This document shows positions 1 through 14,937 of a DNA stretch of 64,000 nt, piece after piece (position 1 is the stretch's first letter; every line of letters begins with the position of its first letter). The notes under the pieces are model-generated. The model was not told the DNA's origin. It saw nothing but the letters and a program-made list of their open reading frames with translations, and did no database searches. The stretch is taken from contig JAHQRK010000017.1 in NCBI GenBank assembly GCA_019828595.1, forward strand, positions 310,001 through 374,000, in the 5' to 3' direction. Origin of the DNA: Aphanomyces cochlioides. Taxonomy: Eukaryota > Oomycota > Saprolegniomycetes > Saprolegniales > Verrucalvaceae. The translations under genes and the position numbers were made by a program.

Positions 1-1678
1 ACCCACTCGCCACGTCTGGCATGTTTGAAAGGTGTCATGCTCGTGTGGTGGACGACCAAGCACCAACTTGGTCCGAAATCAACACGCGATAGTCCCAAGC
101 ATACCCCACAAACTGCATCTCGATGCCACTTTTTCTCCACTTTTGGTACCCACGTGCCACATGCAGATCTCGACCCCATCGAGATACCCACTCGCCACGT
201 CTGGCATGTTTGAAAGGTGTCATGCTCGTGTGGTGGACGACCAAGCACCAACTTGGTCCGAAATCAACACGCGATAGTCCCAAGCATACCCCACAAACTG
301 CATCTCGATGCCACTTTTTCTCCACTTTTGGTACCCACGTGCCACATGAATATCTCGACCCCATCGAGATACCCACTCGCCACGTCTGGCATGTTTGAAA
401 GGTGTCATGCTCGTGTGGTGGACGACCAAGCACCAACTTGGTCCGAAATCAACACGCGATAGTCCCAAGCATACCCCACAAACTGCATCTCGATGCCACT
501 TTTTCTCCACTTTTGGTACCCACGTGCCACATGCAGATCTCGACCCCATCGAGATACCCACTCGCCACGTCTGGCATGTTTGAAAGGTGTCATGCTCGTG
601 TGGTGGACGACCAAGCACCAACTTGGTCCGAAATCAACACGCGATAGTCCCAAGCATACCCCACAAACTGCATCTCGATGCCACTTTTTCTCCACTTTTG
701 GTACCCACGTGCCACATGAATATCTCGACCCCATCGAGATACCCACTCGCCACGTCTGGCATGTTTGAAAGGTGTCATGCTCGTGTGGTGGACGACCAAG
801 CACCAACTTGGTCCGAAATCAACACGCGATAGTCCCAAGCATACCCCACAAACTGCATCTCGATGCCACTTTTTCTCCACTTTTGGTACCCACGTGCCAC
901 ATGAATATCTCGACCCCATCGAGATACCCACTCGCCACGTCTGGCATGTTTGAAAGGTGTCATGCTCGTGTGGTGGACGACCAAGCACCAACTTGGTCCG
1001 AAATCAACACGCGATAGTCCCAAGCATACCCCACAAACTGCATCTCGATGCCACTTTTTCTCCACTTTTGGTACCCACGTGCCACATGAATATCTCGACC
1101 CCATCGAGATACCCACTCGCCACGTCTGGCATGTTTGAAAGGTGTCATGCTCGTGTGGTGGACGACCAAGCACCAACTTGGTCCGAAATCAACACGCGAT
1201 AGTCCCAAGCATACCCCACAAACTGCATCTCGATGCCACTTTTTCTCCACTTTTGGTACCCACGTGCCACATGAATATCTCGACCCCATCGAGACACCCA
1301 CTCGCCACGTCTGGCATGTTTGAAAGTGCTCGTGTGGTGGACGACCAAGCACCAACTTGGTCCGAAATCAACACGCGATAGTCCCAAGCATACCCCACAA
1401 ACTGCATCTCGATGCCACTTTTTCTCCACTTTTGGTACCCACGTGCCACATGCAGATCTCGACCCCATCGAGACACCCACTCGCCACGTCTGGCATGTTT
1501 GAAAGTGCTCGTGTGGTGGACGACCAAGCACCAACTTGGTCCGAAATCAACACGCGATAGTCCCAAGCATACCCCACAAACTGCATCTCGATGCCACTTT
1601 TTTCTCCACTTTTCGTACCCACGTGCCACATGAATATCTCGACCCCATCGAGACACCCACTCGCCACGTCTGGCATGT

Positions 1679-3504
1679 TTGAAAGTGCTCGTGTGGTGGA
1701 CGACCAAGCACCAACTTGGTCCGAAATCAACACGCGATAGTCCCAAGCATACCCCACAAACTGCATCTCGATGCCACTTTTTCTCCACTTTTGGTACCCA
1801 CGTGCCACATGCAGATCTCGACCCCATCGAGACACCCACTCGCCACGTCTGGCATGTTTGAAAGGTGTCATGCTCGTGTGGTGGACGACCAAGCACCAAC
1901 TTGGTCCGAAATCAACACGCGATAGTCCCAAGCATACCCCACAAACTGCATCTCGATGCCACTTTTTCTCCACTTTTCGTACCCACGTGCCACATGAATA
2001 TCTCGACCCCATCGAGATACCCACTCGCCACGTCTGGCATGTTTGAAAGGTGTCATGCTCGTGTGGTGGACGACCAAGCACCAACTTGGTCCGAAATCAA
2101 CACGCGATAGTCCCAAGCATACCCCACAAACTGCATCTCGATGCCACTTTTTCTCCACTTTTGGTACCCACGTGCCACATGCAGATCTCGACCCCATCGA
2201 GACACCCACTCGCCACGTCTGGCATGTTTGAAAGGTGTCATGCTCGTGTGGTGGACGACCAAGCACCAACTTGGTCCGAAATCAACACGCGATAGTCCCA
2301 AGCATACCCCACAAACTGCATCTCGATGCCACTTTTTCTCCACTTTTGGTACCCACGTGCCACATGCAGATCTCGACCCCATCGAGACACCCACTCGCCA
2401 CGTCTGGCATGTTTGAAAGTGCTCGTGTGGTGGACGACCAAGCACCAACTTGGTCCGAAATCAACACGCGATAGTCCCAAGCATACCCCACAAACTGCAT
2501 CTCGATGCCACTTTTTCTCCACTTTTCGTACCCACGTGCCACATGAATATCTCGACCCCATCGAGACACCCACTCGCCACGTCTGGCATGTTTGAAAGTG
2601 CTCGTGTGGTGGACGACCAAGCACCAACTTGGTCCGAAATCAACACGCGATAGTCCCAAGCATACCCCACAAACTGCATCTCGATGCCACTTTTTCTCCA
2701 CTTTTGGTACCCACGTGCCACATGCAGATCTCGACCCCATCGAGACACCCACTCGCCACGTCTGGCATGTTTGAAAGGTGTCATGCTCGTGTGGTGGACG
2801 ACCAAGCACCAACTTGGTCCGAAATCAACACGCGATAGTCCCAAGCATACCCCACAAACTGCATCTCGATGCCACTTTTTCTCCACTTTTCGTACCCACG
2901 TGCCACATGAATATCTCGACCCCATCGAGATACCCACTCGCCACGTCTGGCATGTTTGAAAGGTGTCATGCTCGTGTGGTGGACGACCAAGCACCAACTT
3001 GGTCCGAAATCAACACGCGATAGTCCCAAGCATACCCCACAAACTGCATCTCGATGCCACTTTTTCTCCACTTTTGGTACCCACGTGCCACATGCAGATC
3101 TCGACCCCATCGAGACACCCACTCGCCACGTCTGGCATGTTTGAAAGGTGTCATGCTCGTGTGGTGGACGACCAAGCACCAACTTGGTCCGAAATCAACA
3201 CGCGATAGTCCCAAGCATACCCCACAAACTGCATCTCAATGCCACTTTTTCTCCACTTTTCGTACCCACGTGCCACATGCAGATCTCGACCCCATCGAGA
3301 CACCCACTCGCCACGTCTGGCATGTTTGAAAGTGCTCGTGTGGTGGACGACCAAGCACCAACTTGGTCCGAAATCAACACGCGATAGTCCCAAGCATACC
3401 CCACAAACTGCATCTCGATGCCACTTTTTCTCCACTTTTGGTACCCACGTGCCACATGCATATCTCGACCCCATTGAGACACCCACTCGCCACGTCTGGC
3501 ATGT
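1679..3504. repeat. Five-monomer higher-order repeat, 913 bp x 2
   Basis: The block 1679-2591 recurs at 2592-3504 with the same succession of monomer types. The length, 913 bp, equals three 185-bp plus two 179-bp monomers. The same variant choices reappear at a 913-bp offset, for example AATATC with GAGATA at 1995-2020 and 2908-2933. The second block differs by a few substitutions near its end, such as CATCTCAATG at 3234. This is the signature of segmental amplification by unequal exchange inside a satellite. Confidence 0.85.
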
Positions 3505-6064
3505 TTGAAAGTGCTCGTGTGGTGGACGACCAAGCACCAACTTGGTCCGAAATCAACACGCGATAGTCCCAAGCATACCCCACAAACTGCATCTCGATGC
3601 CACTTTTTCTCCACTTTTGGTACCCACGTGCCACATGAATATCTCGACCCCATCGAGATACCCACTCGCCACGTCTGGCATGTTTGAAAGTGCTCGTGTG
3701 GTGGACGACCAAGCACCAACTTGGTCCGAAATCAACACGCGATAGTCCCAAGCATACCCCACAAACTGCATCTCGATGCCACTTTTTCTCCACTTTTGGT
3801 ACCCACGTGCCACATGAATATCTCGACCCCATCGAGATACCCACTCGCCACGTCTGGCATGTTTGAAAGGTGTCATGCTCGTGTGGTGGACGACCAAGCA
3901 CCAACTTGGTCCGAAATCAACACGCGATAGTCCCAAGCATACCCCACAAACTGCATCTCGATGCCACTTTTTCTCCACTTTTGGTACCCACGTGCCACAT
4001 GAATATCTCGACCCCATCGAGATACCCACTCGCCACGTCTGGCATGTTTGAAAGTGCTCGTGTGGTGGACGACCAAGCACCAACTTGGTCCGAAATCAAC
4101 ACGCGATAGTCCCAAGCATACCCCACAAACTGCATCTCAATGCCACTTTTTCTCCACTTTTCGTACCCACGTGCCACATGAATATCTCGACCCCATCGAG
4201 ATACCCACTCGCCACGTCTGGCATGTTTGAAAGGTGTCATGCTCGTGTGGTGGACGACCAAGCACCAACTTGGTCCGAAATCAACACGCGATAGTCCCAA
4301 GCATACCCCACAAACTGCATCTCGATGCCACTTTTTCTCCACTTTTGGTACCCACGTGCCACATGAATATCTCGACCCCATCGAGATACCCACTCGCCAC
4401 GTCTGGCATGTTTGAAAGGTGTCATGCTCGTGTGGTGGACGACCAAGCACCAACTTGGTCCGAAATCAACACGCGATAGTCCCAAGCATACCCCACAAAC
4501 TGCATCTCGATGCCACTTTTTCTCCACTTTTGGTACCCACGTGCCACATGAATATCTCGACCCCATCGAGACACCCACTCGCCACGTCTGGCATGTTTGA
4601 AAGTGCTCGTGTGGTGGACGACCAAGCACCAACTTGGTCCGAAATCAACACGCGATAGTCCCAAGCATACCCCACAAACTGCATCTCGATGCCACTTTTT
4701 CTCCACTTTTGGTACCCACGTGCCACATGCAGATCTCGACCCCATCGAGACACCCACTCGCCACGTCTGGCATGTTTGAAAGTGCTCGTGTGGTGGACGA
4801 CCAAGCACCAACTTGGTCCGAAATCAACACGCGATAGTCCCAAGCATACCCCACAAACTGCATCTCGATGCCACTTTTTCTCCACTTTTCGTACCCACGT
4901 GCCACATGAATATCTCGACCCCATCGAGATACCCACTCGCCACGTCTGGCATGTTTGAAAGGTGTCATGCTCGTGTGGTGGACGACCAAGCACCAACTTG
5001 GTCCGAAATCAACACGCGATAGTCCCAAGCATACCCCACAAACTGCATCTCGATGCCACTTTTTCTCCACTTTTCGTACCCACGTGCCACATGCAGATCT
5101 CGACCCCATCGAGATACCCACTCGCCACGTCTGGCATGTTTGAATGGTGTCATGCTCGTGTGGTGGACGACCAAGCACCAACTTGGTCCGAAATCAACAC
5201 GCGATAGTCCCAAGCATACCCCACAAACTGCATCTCGATGCCACTTTTTCTCCACTTTTCGTACCCACGTGCCACATGCAGATCTCGACCCCATCGAGAT
5301 ACCCACTCGCCACGTCTGGCATGTTTGAAAGGTGTCATGCTCGTGTGGTGGACGACCAAGCACCAACTTGGTCCGAAATCAACACGCGATAGTCCCAAGC
5401 ATACCCCACAAACTGCATCTCGATGCCACTTTTTCTCCACTTTTCGTACCCACGTGCCACATGCAGATCTCGACCCCATCGAGATACCCACTCGCCACGT
5501 CTGGCATGTTTGAAAGGTGTCATGCTCGTGTGGTGGACGACCAAGCACCAACTTGGTCCGAAATCAACACGCGATAGTCCCAAGCATACCCCACAAACTG
5601 CATCTCGATGCCACTTTTTCTCCACTTTTCGTACCCACGTGCCACATGCAGATCTCGACCCCATCGAGATACCCACTCGCCACGTCTGGCATGTTTGAAA
5701 GGTGTCATGCTCGTGTGGTGGACGACCAAGCACCAACTTGGTCCGAAATCAACACGCGATAGTCCCAAGCATACCCCACAAACTGCATCTCAATGCCACT
5801 TTTTCTCCACTTTTCGTACCCACGTGCCACATGCAGATCTCGACCCCATCGAGATACCCACTCGCCACGTCTGGCATGTTTGAAAGGTGTCATGCTCGTG
5901 TGGTGGACGACCAAGCACCAACTTGGTCCGAAATCAACACGCGATAGTCCCAAGCATACCCCACAAACTGCATCTCGATGCCACTTTTTCTCCACTTTTG
6001 GTACCCACGTGCCACATGAATATCTCGACCCCATCGAGATACCCACTCGCCACGTCTGGCATGT

Positions 6065-7162
6065 TTGAAAGGTGTCATGCTCGTGTGGTGGACGACCAAG
6101 CACCAACTTGGTCCGAAATCAACACGCGATAGTCCCAAGCATACCCCACAAACTGCATCTCGATGCCACTTTTTCTCCACTTTTGGTACCCACGTGCCAC
6201 ATGAATATCTCGACCCCATCGAGAGACCCACTCGCCACGTCTGGCATGTTTGAAAGGTGTCATGCTCGTGTGGTGGACGACCAAGCACCAACTTGGTCCG
6301 AAATCAACACGCGATAGTCCCAAGCATACCCCACAAACTGCATCTCGATGCCACTTTTTCTCCACTTTTGGTACCCACGTGCCACATGAATATCTCGACC
6401 CCATCGAGACACCCACTCGCCACGTCTGGCATGTTTGAAAGTGCTCGTGTGGTGGACGACCAAGCACCAACATGGTCCGAAATCAACACGCGATAGTCCC
6501 AAGCATACCCCACAAACTGCATCTCGATGCCACTTTTTCTCCACTTTTGGTACCCACGTGCCACATGAATATCTCGACCCCATCGAGATACCCACTCGCC
6601 ACGTCTGGCATGTTTGAAAGGTGTCATGCTCGTGTGGTGGACGACCAAGCACCAACTTGGTCCGAAATCAACACGCGATAGTCCCAAGCATACCCCACAA
6701 ACTGCATCTCGATGCCACTTTTTCTCCACTTTTGGTACCCACGTGCCACATGAATATCTCGACCCCATCGAGATACCCACTCGCCACGTCTGGCATGTTT
6801 GAAAGGTGTCATGCTCGTGTGGTGGACGACCAAGCACCAACTTGGTCCGAAATCAACACGCGATAGTCCCAAGCATACCCCACAAACTGCATCTCGATGC
6901 CACTTTTTCTCCACTTTTGGTACCCACGTGCCACATGAATATCTCGACCCCATCGAGACACCCACTCGCCACGTCTGGCATGTTTGAAAGTGCTCGTGTG
7001 GTGGACGACCAAGCACCAACATGGTCCGAAATCAACACGCGATAGTCCCAAGCATACCCCACAAACTGCATCTCGATGCCACTTTTTCTCCACTTTTGGT
7101 ACCCACGTGCCACATGCAGATCTCGACCCCATCGAGATACCCACTCGCCACGTCTGGCATGT
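6065..7162. repeat. Three-monomer higher-order repeat, 549 bp x 2
   Basis: Monomer order and private variants repeat at a 549-bp offset (two 185-bp plus one 179-bp monomers). Both blocks contain the rare CCAACATGGTCC variant, at 6467 and 7016, in place of CCAACTTGGTCC. The first block has a private GAGAGA at 6221-6226, so the copies are near-identical rather than identical. Confidence 0.75.
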
Positions 7163-10100
7163 TTGAAAGTGCTCGTGTGGTGGACGACCAAGCACCAACT
7201 TGGTCCGAAATCAACACGCGATAGTCCCAAGCATACCCCACAAACTGCATCTCGATGCCACTTTTTCTCCACTTTTCGTACCCACGTGCCACATGCATAT
7301 CTCGACCCCATTGAGACACCCACTCGCCACGTCTGGCATGTTTGAAAGTGCTCGTGTGGTGGACGACCAAGCACCAACTTGGTCCGAAATCAACACGCGA
7401 TAGTCCCAAGCATACCCCACAAACTGCATCTCGATGCCACTTTTTCTCCACTTTTGGTACCCACGTGCCACATGCAGATCTCGACCCCATCGAGATACCC
7501 ACTCGCCACGTCTGGCATGTTTGAAAGGTGTCATGCTCGTGTGGTGGACGACCAAGCACCAACTTGGTCCGAAATCAACACGCGATAGTCCCAAGCATAC
7601 CCCACAAACTGCATCTCGATGCCACTTTTTCTCCACTTTTGGTACCCACGTGCCACATGCATATCTCGACCCCATTGAGACACCCACTCGCCACGTCTGG
7701 CATGTTTGAATGGTGTCATGCTCGTGTGGTGGACGACCAAGCACCAACTTGGTCCGAAATCAACACGCGAGAGTCCCAAGCATACCCCACAAACTGCATC
7801 TCGATGCCACTTTTTCTCCACTTTTGGTACCCACGTGCCACATGCAGATCTCGACCCCATCGAGATACCCACTCGCCACGTCTGGCATGTTTGAAAGGTG
7901 TCATGCTCGTGTGGTGGACGACCAAGCACCAACTTGGTCCGAAATCAACACGCGATAGTCCCAAGCATACCCCACAAACTGCATCTCGATGCCACTTTTT
8001 CTCCACTTTTCGTACCCACGTGCCACATGCAGATCTCGGCCCCATCGAGATACCCACTCGCCACGTCTGGCATGTTTGAAAGGTGTCATGCTCGTGTGGT
8101 GGACGACCAAGCACCAACTTGGTCCGAAATCAACACGCGATAGTCCCAAGCATACCCCACAAACTGCATCTCGATGCCACTTTTTCTCCACTTTTCGTAC
8201 CCACGTGCCACATGAATATCTCGACCCCATCGAGACACCCACTCGCCACGTCTGGCATGTTTGAAAGGTGTCATGCTCGTGTGGTGGACGACCAAGCACC
8301 AACTTGGTCCGAAATCAACACGCGATAGTCCCAAGCATACCCCACAAACTGCATCTCGATGCCACTTTTTCTCCACTTTTCGTACCCACGTGCCACATGC
8401 ATATCTCGACCCCATCGAGACACCCACTCGCCACGTCTGGCATGTTTGAAAGTGCTCGTGTGGTGGACGACCAAGCACCAACTTGGTCCGAAATCAACAC
8501 GCGAGAGTCCCAAGCATACCCCACAAACTGCATCTCGATGCCACTTTTTCTCCACTTTTCGTACCCACGTGCCACATGCAGATCTCGACCCCATCGAGAT
8601 ACCCACTCGCCACGTCTGGCATGTTTGAAAGGTGTCATGCTCGTGTGGTGGACGACCAAGCACCAACTTGGTCCGAAATCAACACGCGATAGTCCCAAGC
8701 ATACCCCACAAACTGCATCTCGATGCCACTTTTTCTCCACTTTTCGTACCCACGTGCCACATGCAGATCTCGACCCCATCGAGATACCCACTCGCCACGT
8801 CTGGCATGTTTGAAAGGTGTCATGCTCGTGTGGTGGACGACCAAGCACCAACTTGGTCCGAAATCAACACGCGATAGTCCCAAGCATACCCCACAAACTG
8901 CATCTCGATGCCACTTTTTCTCCACTTTTGGTACCCACGTGCCACATGCAGATCTCGACCCCATCGAGATACCCACTCGCCACGTCTGGCATGTTTGAAA
9001 GGTGTCATGCTCGTGTGGTGGACGACCAAGCACCAACTTGGTCCGAAATCAACACGCGATAGTCCCAAGCATACCCCACAAACTGCATCTCGATGCCACT
9101 TTTTCTCCACTTTTCGTACCCACGTGCCACATGCAGATCTCGACCCCATCGAGATACCCACTCGCCACGTCTGGCATGTTTGAAAGTGCTCGTGTGGTGG
9201 ACGACCAAGCACCAACTTGGTCCGAAATCAACACGCGATAGTCCCAAGCATACCCCACAAACTGCATCTCGATGCCACTTTTTCTCCACTTTTCGTACCC
9301 ACGTGCCACATGAATATCTCGACCCCATCGAGATACCCACTCACCACGTCTGGCATGTTTGAAAGTGCTCGTGTGGTGAACGACCAAGCACCAACTTGGT
9401 CCGAAATCAACACGCGAGAGTCCCAAGCATACCCCACAAACTGCATCTCGATGCCACTTTTTCTCCACTTTTGGTACCCACGTGCCACATGCATATCTCG
9501 ACCCCATCGAGACACCCACTCGCCACGTCTGGCATGTTTGAAAGTGCTCGTGTGGTGGACGACCAAGCACCAACTTGGTCCGAAATCAACACGCGATAGT
9601 CCCAAGCATACCCCACAAACTGCATCTCGATGCCACTTTTTCTCCACTTTTCGTACCCACGTGCCACATGAATATCTCGACCCCATCGAGATACCCACTC
9701 ACCACGTCTGGCATGTTTGAAAGTGCTCGTGTGGTGAACGAGCAAGCACCAACTTGGTCCGAAATCAACACGCGATAGTCCCAAGCATACCCCACAAACT
9801 GCATCTCGATGCCACTTTTTCTCCACTTTTGGTACCCACGTGCCACATGCATATCTCGACCCCATTGAGACACCCACTCGCCACGTCTGGCATGTTTGAA
9901 AGGTGTCATGCTCGTGTGGTGGACGACCAAGCACCAACTTGGTCCGAAATCAACACGCGATAGTCCCAAGCATACCCCACAAACTGCATCTCGATGCCAC
10001 TTTTTCTCCACTTTTCGTACCCACGTGCCACATGCATATCTCGACCCCATCGAGACACCCACTCGCCACGTCTGGCATGTTTGAAAGTGCTCGTGTGGTG

Positions 10101-12750
10101 GACGACCAAGCACCAACTTGGTCCGAAATCAACACGCGATAGTCCCAAGCATACCCCACAAACTGCATCTCGATGCCACTTTTTCTCCACTTTTGGTACC
10201 CACGTGCCACATGAATATCTCGACCCCATCGAGACACCCACTCGCCACGTCTGGCATGTTTGAAAGGTGTCATGCTCGTGTGGTGGACGACCAAGCACCA
10301 ACTTGGTCCGAAATCAACACGCGATAGTCCCAAGCATACCCCACAAACTGCATCTCGATGCCACTTTTTCTCCACTTTTCGTACCCACGTGCCACATGCA
10401 GATCTCGACCCCATCGAGACACCCACTCGCCACGTCTGGCATGTTTGAAAGTGCTCGTGTGGTGGACGACCAAGCACCAACTTGGTCCGAAATCAACACG
10501 CGAGAGTCCCAAGCATACCCCACAAACTGCATCTCGATGCCACTTTTTCTCCACTTTTCGTACCCACGTGCCACATGCATATCTCGACCCCATCGAGACA
10601 CCCACTCGCCACGTCTGGCATGTTTGAAAGTGCTCGTGTGGTGGACGACCAAGCACCAACTTGGTCCGAAATCAACACGCGATAGTCCCAAGCATACCCC
10701 ACAAACTGCATCTCGATGCCACTTTTTCTCCACTTTTCGTACCCACGTGCCACATGAATATCTCGACCCCATCGAGACACCCACTCGCCACGTCTGGCAT
10801 GTTTGAAAGGTGTCATGCTCGTGTGGTGGACGACCAAGCACCAACTTGGTCCGAAATCAACACGCGATAGTCCCAAGCATACCCCACAAACTGCATCCCG
10901 ATGCCACTTTTTCTCCACTTTTCGTACCCACGTGCCACATGCAGATCTCGACCCCATCGAGACACCCACTCGCCACGTCTGGCATGTTTGAAAGGTGTCA
11001 TGCTCGTGTGGTGGACGACCAAGCACCAACTTGGTCCGAAATCAACACGCGATAGTCCCAAGCATACCCCACAAACTGCATCTCGATGCCACTTTTTCTC
11101 CACTTTTCGTACCCACGTGCCACATGAATATCTCGACCCCATCGAGATACCCACTCGCCACGTCTGGCATGTTTGAAAGGTGTCATGCTCGTGTGGTGAA
11201 CGAGCAAGCACCAACTTGGTCCGAAATCAACACGCGATAGTCCCAAGCATACCCCACAAACTGCATCTCGATGCCACTTTTTCTCCACTTTTGGTACCCA
11301 CGTGCCACATGCATATCTCGACCCCATTGAGACACCCACTCGCCACGTCTGGCATGTTTGAAAGGTGTCATGCTCGTGTGGTGGACGACCAAGCACCAAC
11401 TTGGTCCGAAATCAACACGCGATAGTCCCAAGCATACCCCACAAACTGCATCCCGATGCCACTTTTTCTCCACTTTTCGTACCCACGTGCCACATGCAGA
11501 TCTCGACCCCATCGAGACACCCACTCGCCACGTCTGGCATGTTTGAAAGTGCTCGTGTGGTGGACGACCAAGCACCAACTTGGTCCGAAATCAACACGCG
11601 ATAGTCCCAAGCATACCCCACAAACTGCATCTCGATGCCACTTTTTCTCCACTTTTGGTACCCACGTGCCACATGAATATCTCGACCCCATCGAGATACC
11701 CACTCGCCACGTCTGGCATGTTTGAAAGTGCTCGTGTGGTGGACGACCAAGCACCAACTTGGTCCGAAATCAACACGCGATAGTCCCAAGCATACCCCAC
11801 AAACTGCATCTCAATGCCACTTTTTCTCCACTTTTCGTACCCACGTGCCACATGAATATCTCGACCCCATCGAGATACCCACTCGCCACGTCTGGCATGT
11901 TTGAAAGGTGTCATGCTCGTGTGGTGGACGACCAAGCACCAACTTGGTCCGAAATCAACACGCGATAGTCCCAAGCATACCCCACAAACTGCATCTCGAT
12001 GCCACTTTTTCTCCACTTTTGGTACCCACGTGCCACATGAATATCTCGACCCCATCGAGACACCCACTCGCCACGTCTGGCATGTTTGAAAGGTGTCATG
12101 CTCGTGTGGTGGACGACCAAGCACCAACTTGGTCCGAAATCAACACGCGAGAGTCCCAAGCATACCCCACAAACTGCATCTCGATGCCACTTTTTCTCCA
12201 CTTTTCGTACCCACGTGCCACATGCAGATCTCGACCCCATCGAGATACCCACTCGCCACGTCTGGCATGTTTGAAAGTGCTCGTGTGGTGGACGACCAAG
12301 CACCAACTTGGTCCGAAATCAACACGCGATAGTCCCAAGCATACCCCACAAACTGCATCTCGATGCCACTTTTTCTCCACTTTTCGTACCCACGTGCCAC
12401 ATGAATATCTCGACCCCATTGAGACACCCACTCGCCACGTCTGGCATGTTTGAAAGGTGTCATGCTCGTGTGGTGAACGACCAAGCACCAACTTGGTCCG
12501 AAATCAACACGCGATAGTCCCAAGCATACCCCACAAACTGCATCTCGATGCCACTTTTTCTCCACTTTTGGTACCCACGTGCCACATGCAGATCTCGACC
12601 CCATCGAGACACCCACTCGCCACGTCTGGCATGTTTGAAAGTGCTCGTGTGGTGGACGACCAAGCACCAACTTGGTCCGAAATCAACACGCGAGAGTCCC
12701 AAGCATACCCCACAAACTGCATCTCGATGCCACTTTTTCTCCACTTTTCG

Positions 12751-12844
12751 TACCCACGTGCCACATGAATATCTCGACCCCATCGAGATACCCAAGATTT
12801 TCCCTAACCGGGACATCTCGATGCCACTTTTTCTCCACTTTTCG
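12751..12844 (+). repeat. Truncated 94-bp monomer with foreign 21-bp insert
   Basis: Between two equivalent points (TACCCACGTG at 12751 and 12845) the spacing is 94 bp instead of 179 or 185. The missing monomer centre is replaced by 21 nt at 12794-12814 (AAGATTTTCCCTAACC followed by GGGAC) that occurs in no ordinary monomer. An identical arrangement is seen once more, at 14844. Confidence 0.9.
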
Positions 12845-14843
12845 TACCCACGTGCCACATGAATATCTCGACCCCATCGAGATACCCACTCGCCACGTCT
12901 GGCATGTTTGAAAGGTGTCATGCTCGTGTGGTGGACGACCAAGCACCAACTTGGTCCGAAATCAACACGCGATAGTCCCAAGCATACCCCACAAACTGCA
13001 TCTCGATGCCACTTTTTCTCCACTTTTCGTACCCACGTGCCACATGAATATCTCGACCCCATCGAGATACCCACTCACCACGTCTGGCATGTTTGAAAGT
13101 GCTCGTGTGGTGGACGACCAAGCACCAACTTGGTCCGAAATCAACACGCGATAGTCCCAAGCATACCCCACAAACTGCATCTCGATGCCACTTTTTCTCC
13201 ACTTTTCGTACCCACGTGCCACATGAATATCTCGACCCCATCGAGACACCCACTCGCCACGTCTGGCATGTTTGAAAGTGCTCGTGTGGTGGACGACCAA
13301 GCACCAACATGGTCCGAAATCAACACGCGATAGTCCCAAGCATACCCCACAAACTGCATCTCGATGCCACTTTTTCTCCACTTTTGGTACCCACGTGCCA
13401 CATGCAGATCTCGACCCCATCGAGATACCCACTCGCCACGTCTGGCATGTTTGAAAGTGCTCGTGTGGTGGACGACCAAGCACCAACTTGGTCCGAAATC
13501 AACACGCGAGAGTCCCAAGCATACCCCACAAACTGCATCTCGATGCCACTTTTTCTCCACTTTTCGTACCCACGTGCCACATGCAGATCTCGACCCCATC
13601 GAGATACCCACTCGCCACGTCTGGCATGTTTGAAAGTGCTCGTGTGGTGGACGACCAAGCACCAACTTGGTCCGAAATCAACACGCGATAGTCCCAAGCA
13701 TACCCCACAAACTGCATCTCGATGCCACTTTTTCTCCACTTTTGGTACCCACGTGCCACATGCAGATCTCGACCCCATCGAGATACCCACTCGCCACGTC
13801 TGGCATGTTTGAAAGTGCTCGTGTGGTGGACGACCAAGCACCAACTTGGTCCGAAATCAACACGCGATAGTCCCAAGCATACCCCACAAACTGCATCTCG
13901 ATGCCACTTTTTCTCCACTTTTGGTACCCACGTGCCACATGAATATCTCGACCCCATTGAGACACCCACTCGCCACGTCTGGCATGTTTGAAAGGTGTCA
14001 TGCTCGTGTGGTGGACGACCAAGCACCAACTTGGTCCGAAATCAACACGCGAGAGTCCCAAGCATACCCCACAAACTGCATCTCGATGCCACTTTTTCTC
14101 CACTTTTCGTACCCACGTGCCACATGAATATCTCGACCCCATCGAGACACCCACTCGCCACGTCTGGCATGTTTGAAAGTGCTCGTGTGGTGGACGACCA
14201 AGCACCAACTTGGTCCGAAATCAACACGCGATAGTCCCAAGCATACCCCACAAACTGCATCTCGATGCCACTTTTTCTCCACTTTTCGTACCCACGTGCC
14301 ACATGAATATCTCGACCCCATCGAGACACCCACTCGCCACGTCTGGCATGTTTGAAAGGTGTCATGCTCGTGTGGTGGACGACCAAGCACCAACTTGGTC
14401 CGAAATCAACACGCGATAGTCCCAAGCATACCCCACAAACTGCATCTCGATGCCACTTTTTCTCCACTTTTCGTACCCACGTGCCACATGAATATCTCGA
14501 CCCCATCGAGACACCCACTCGCCACGTCTGGCATGTTTGAAAGGTGTCATGCTCGTGTGGTGGACGACCAAGCACCAACTTGGTCCGAAATCAACACGCG
14601 ATAGTCCCAAGCATACCCCACAAACTGCATCTCGATGCCACTTTTTCTCCACTTTTGGTACCCACGTGCCACATGAACATCTCGACCCCATTGAGACACC
14701 CACTCGCCACGTCTGGCATGTTTGAAAGGTGTCATGCTCGTGTGGTGGACGACCAAGCACCAACTTGGTCCGAAATCAACACGCGATAGTCCCAAGCATA
14801 CCCCACAAACTGTATCTCGATGCCACTTTTTCTCCACTTTTGG

Positions 14844-14937
14844 TACCCACGTGCCACATGAATATCACGACCCCATCGAGACACCCAAGATTTTCCCTAA
14901 CCGGGACATCTCGATGCCACTTTTTCTCCACTTTTCG
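14844..14937 (+). repeat. Second truncated 94-bp monomer, same insert
   Basis: This has the same 94-bp unit length and the same 21-nt replacement (14887-14907) as the unit at 12751. The two are 2093 bp apart. The shared breakpoints mean the truncated unit arose once and was copied together with its neighbours. Confidence 0.9.

Noticed and set aside
12794..12814. Interstitial telomere repeat
   Set aside because: Only one CCCTAA unit is present in the 21-nt patch; no tandem telomeric repeat.
35..14837. Many 60-238-codon frames in the satellite on both strands (MVLGRPPHEH.. and similar)
   Set aside because: They recur once per monomer and arise because 185 and 179 bp shift the frame from unit to unit. 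Substitutions ignore codon position and no start context or conserved domain is present.
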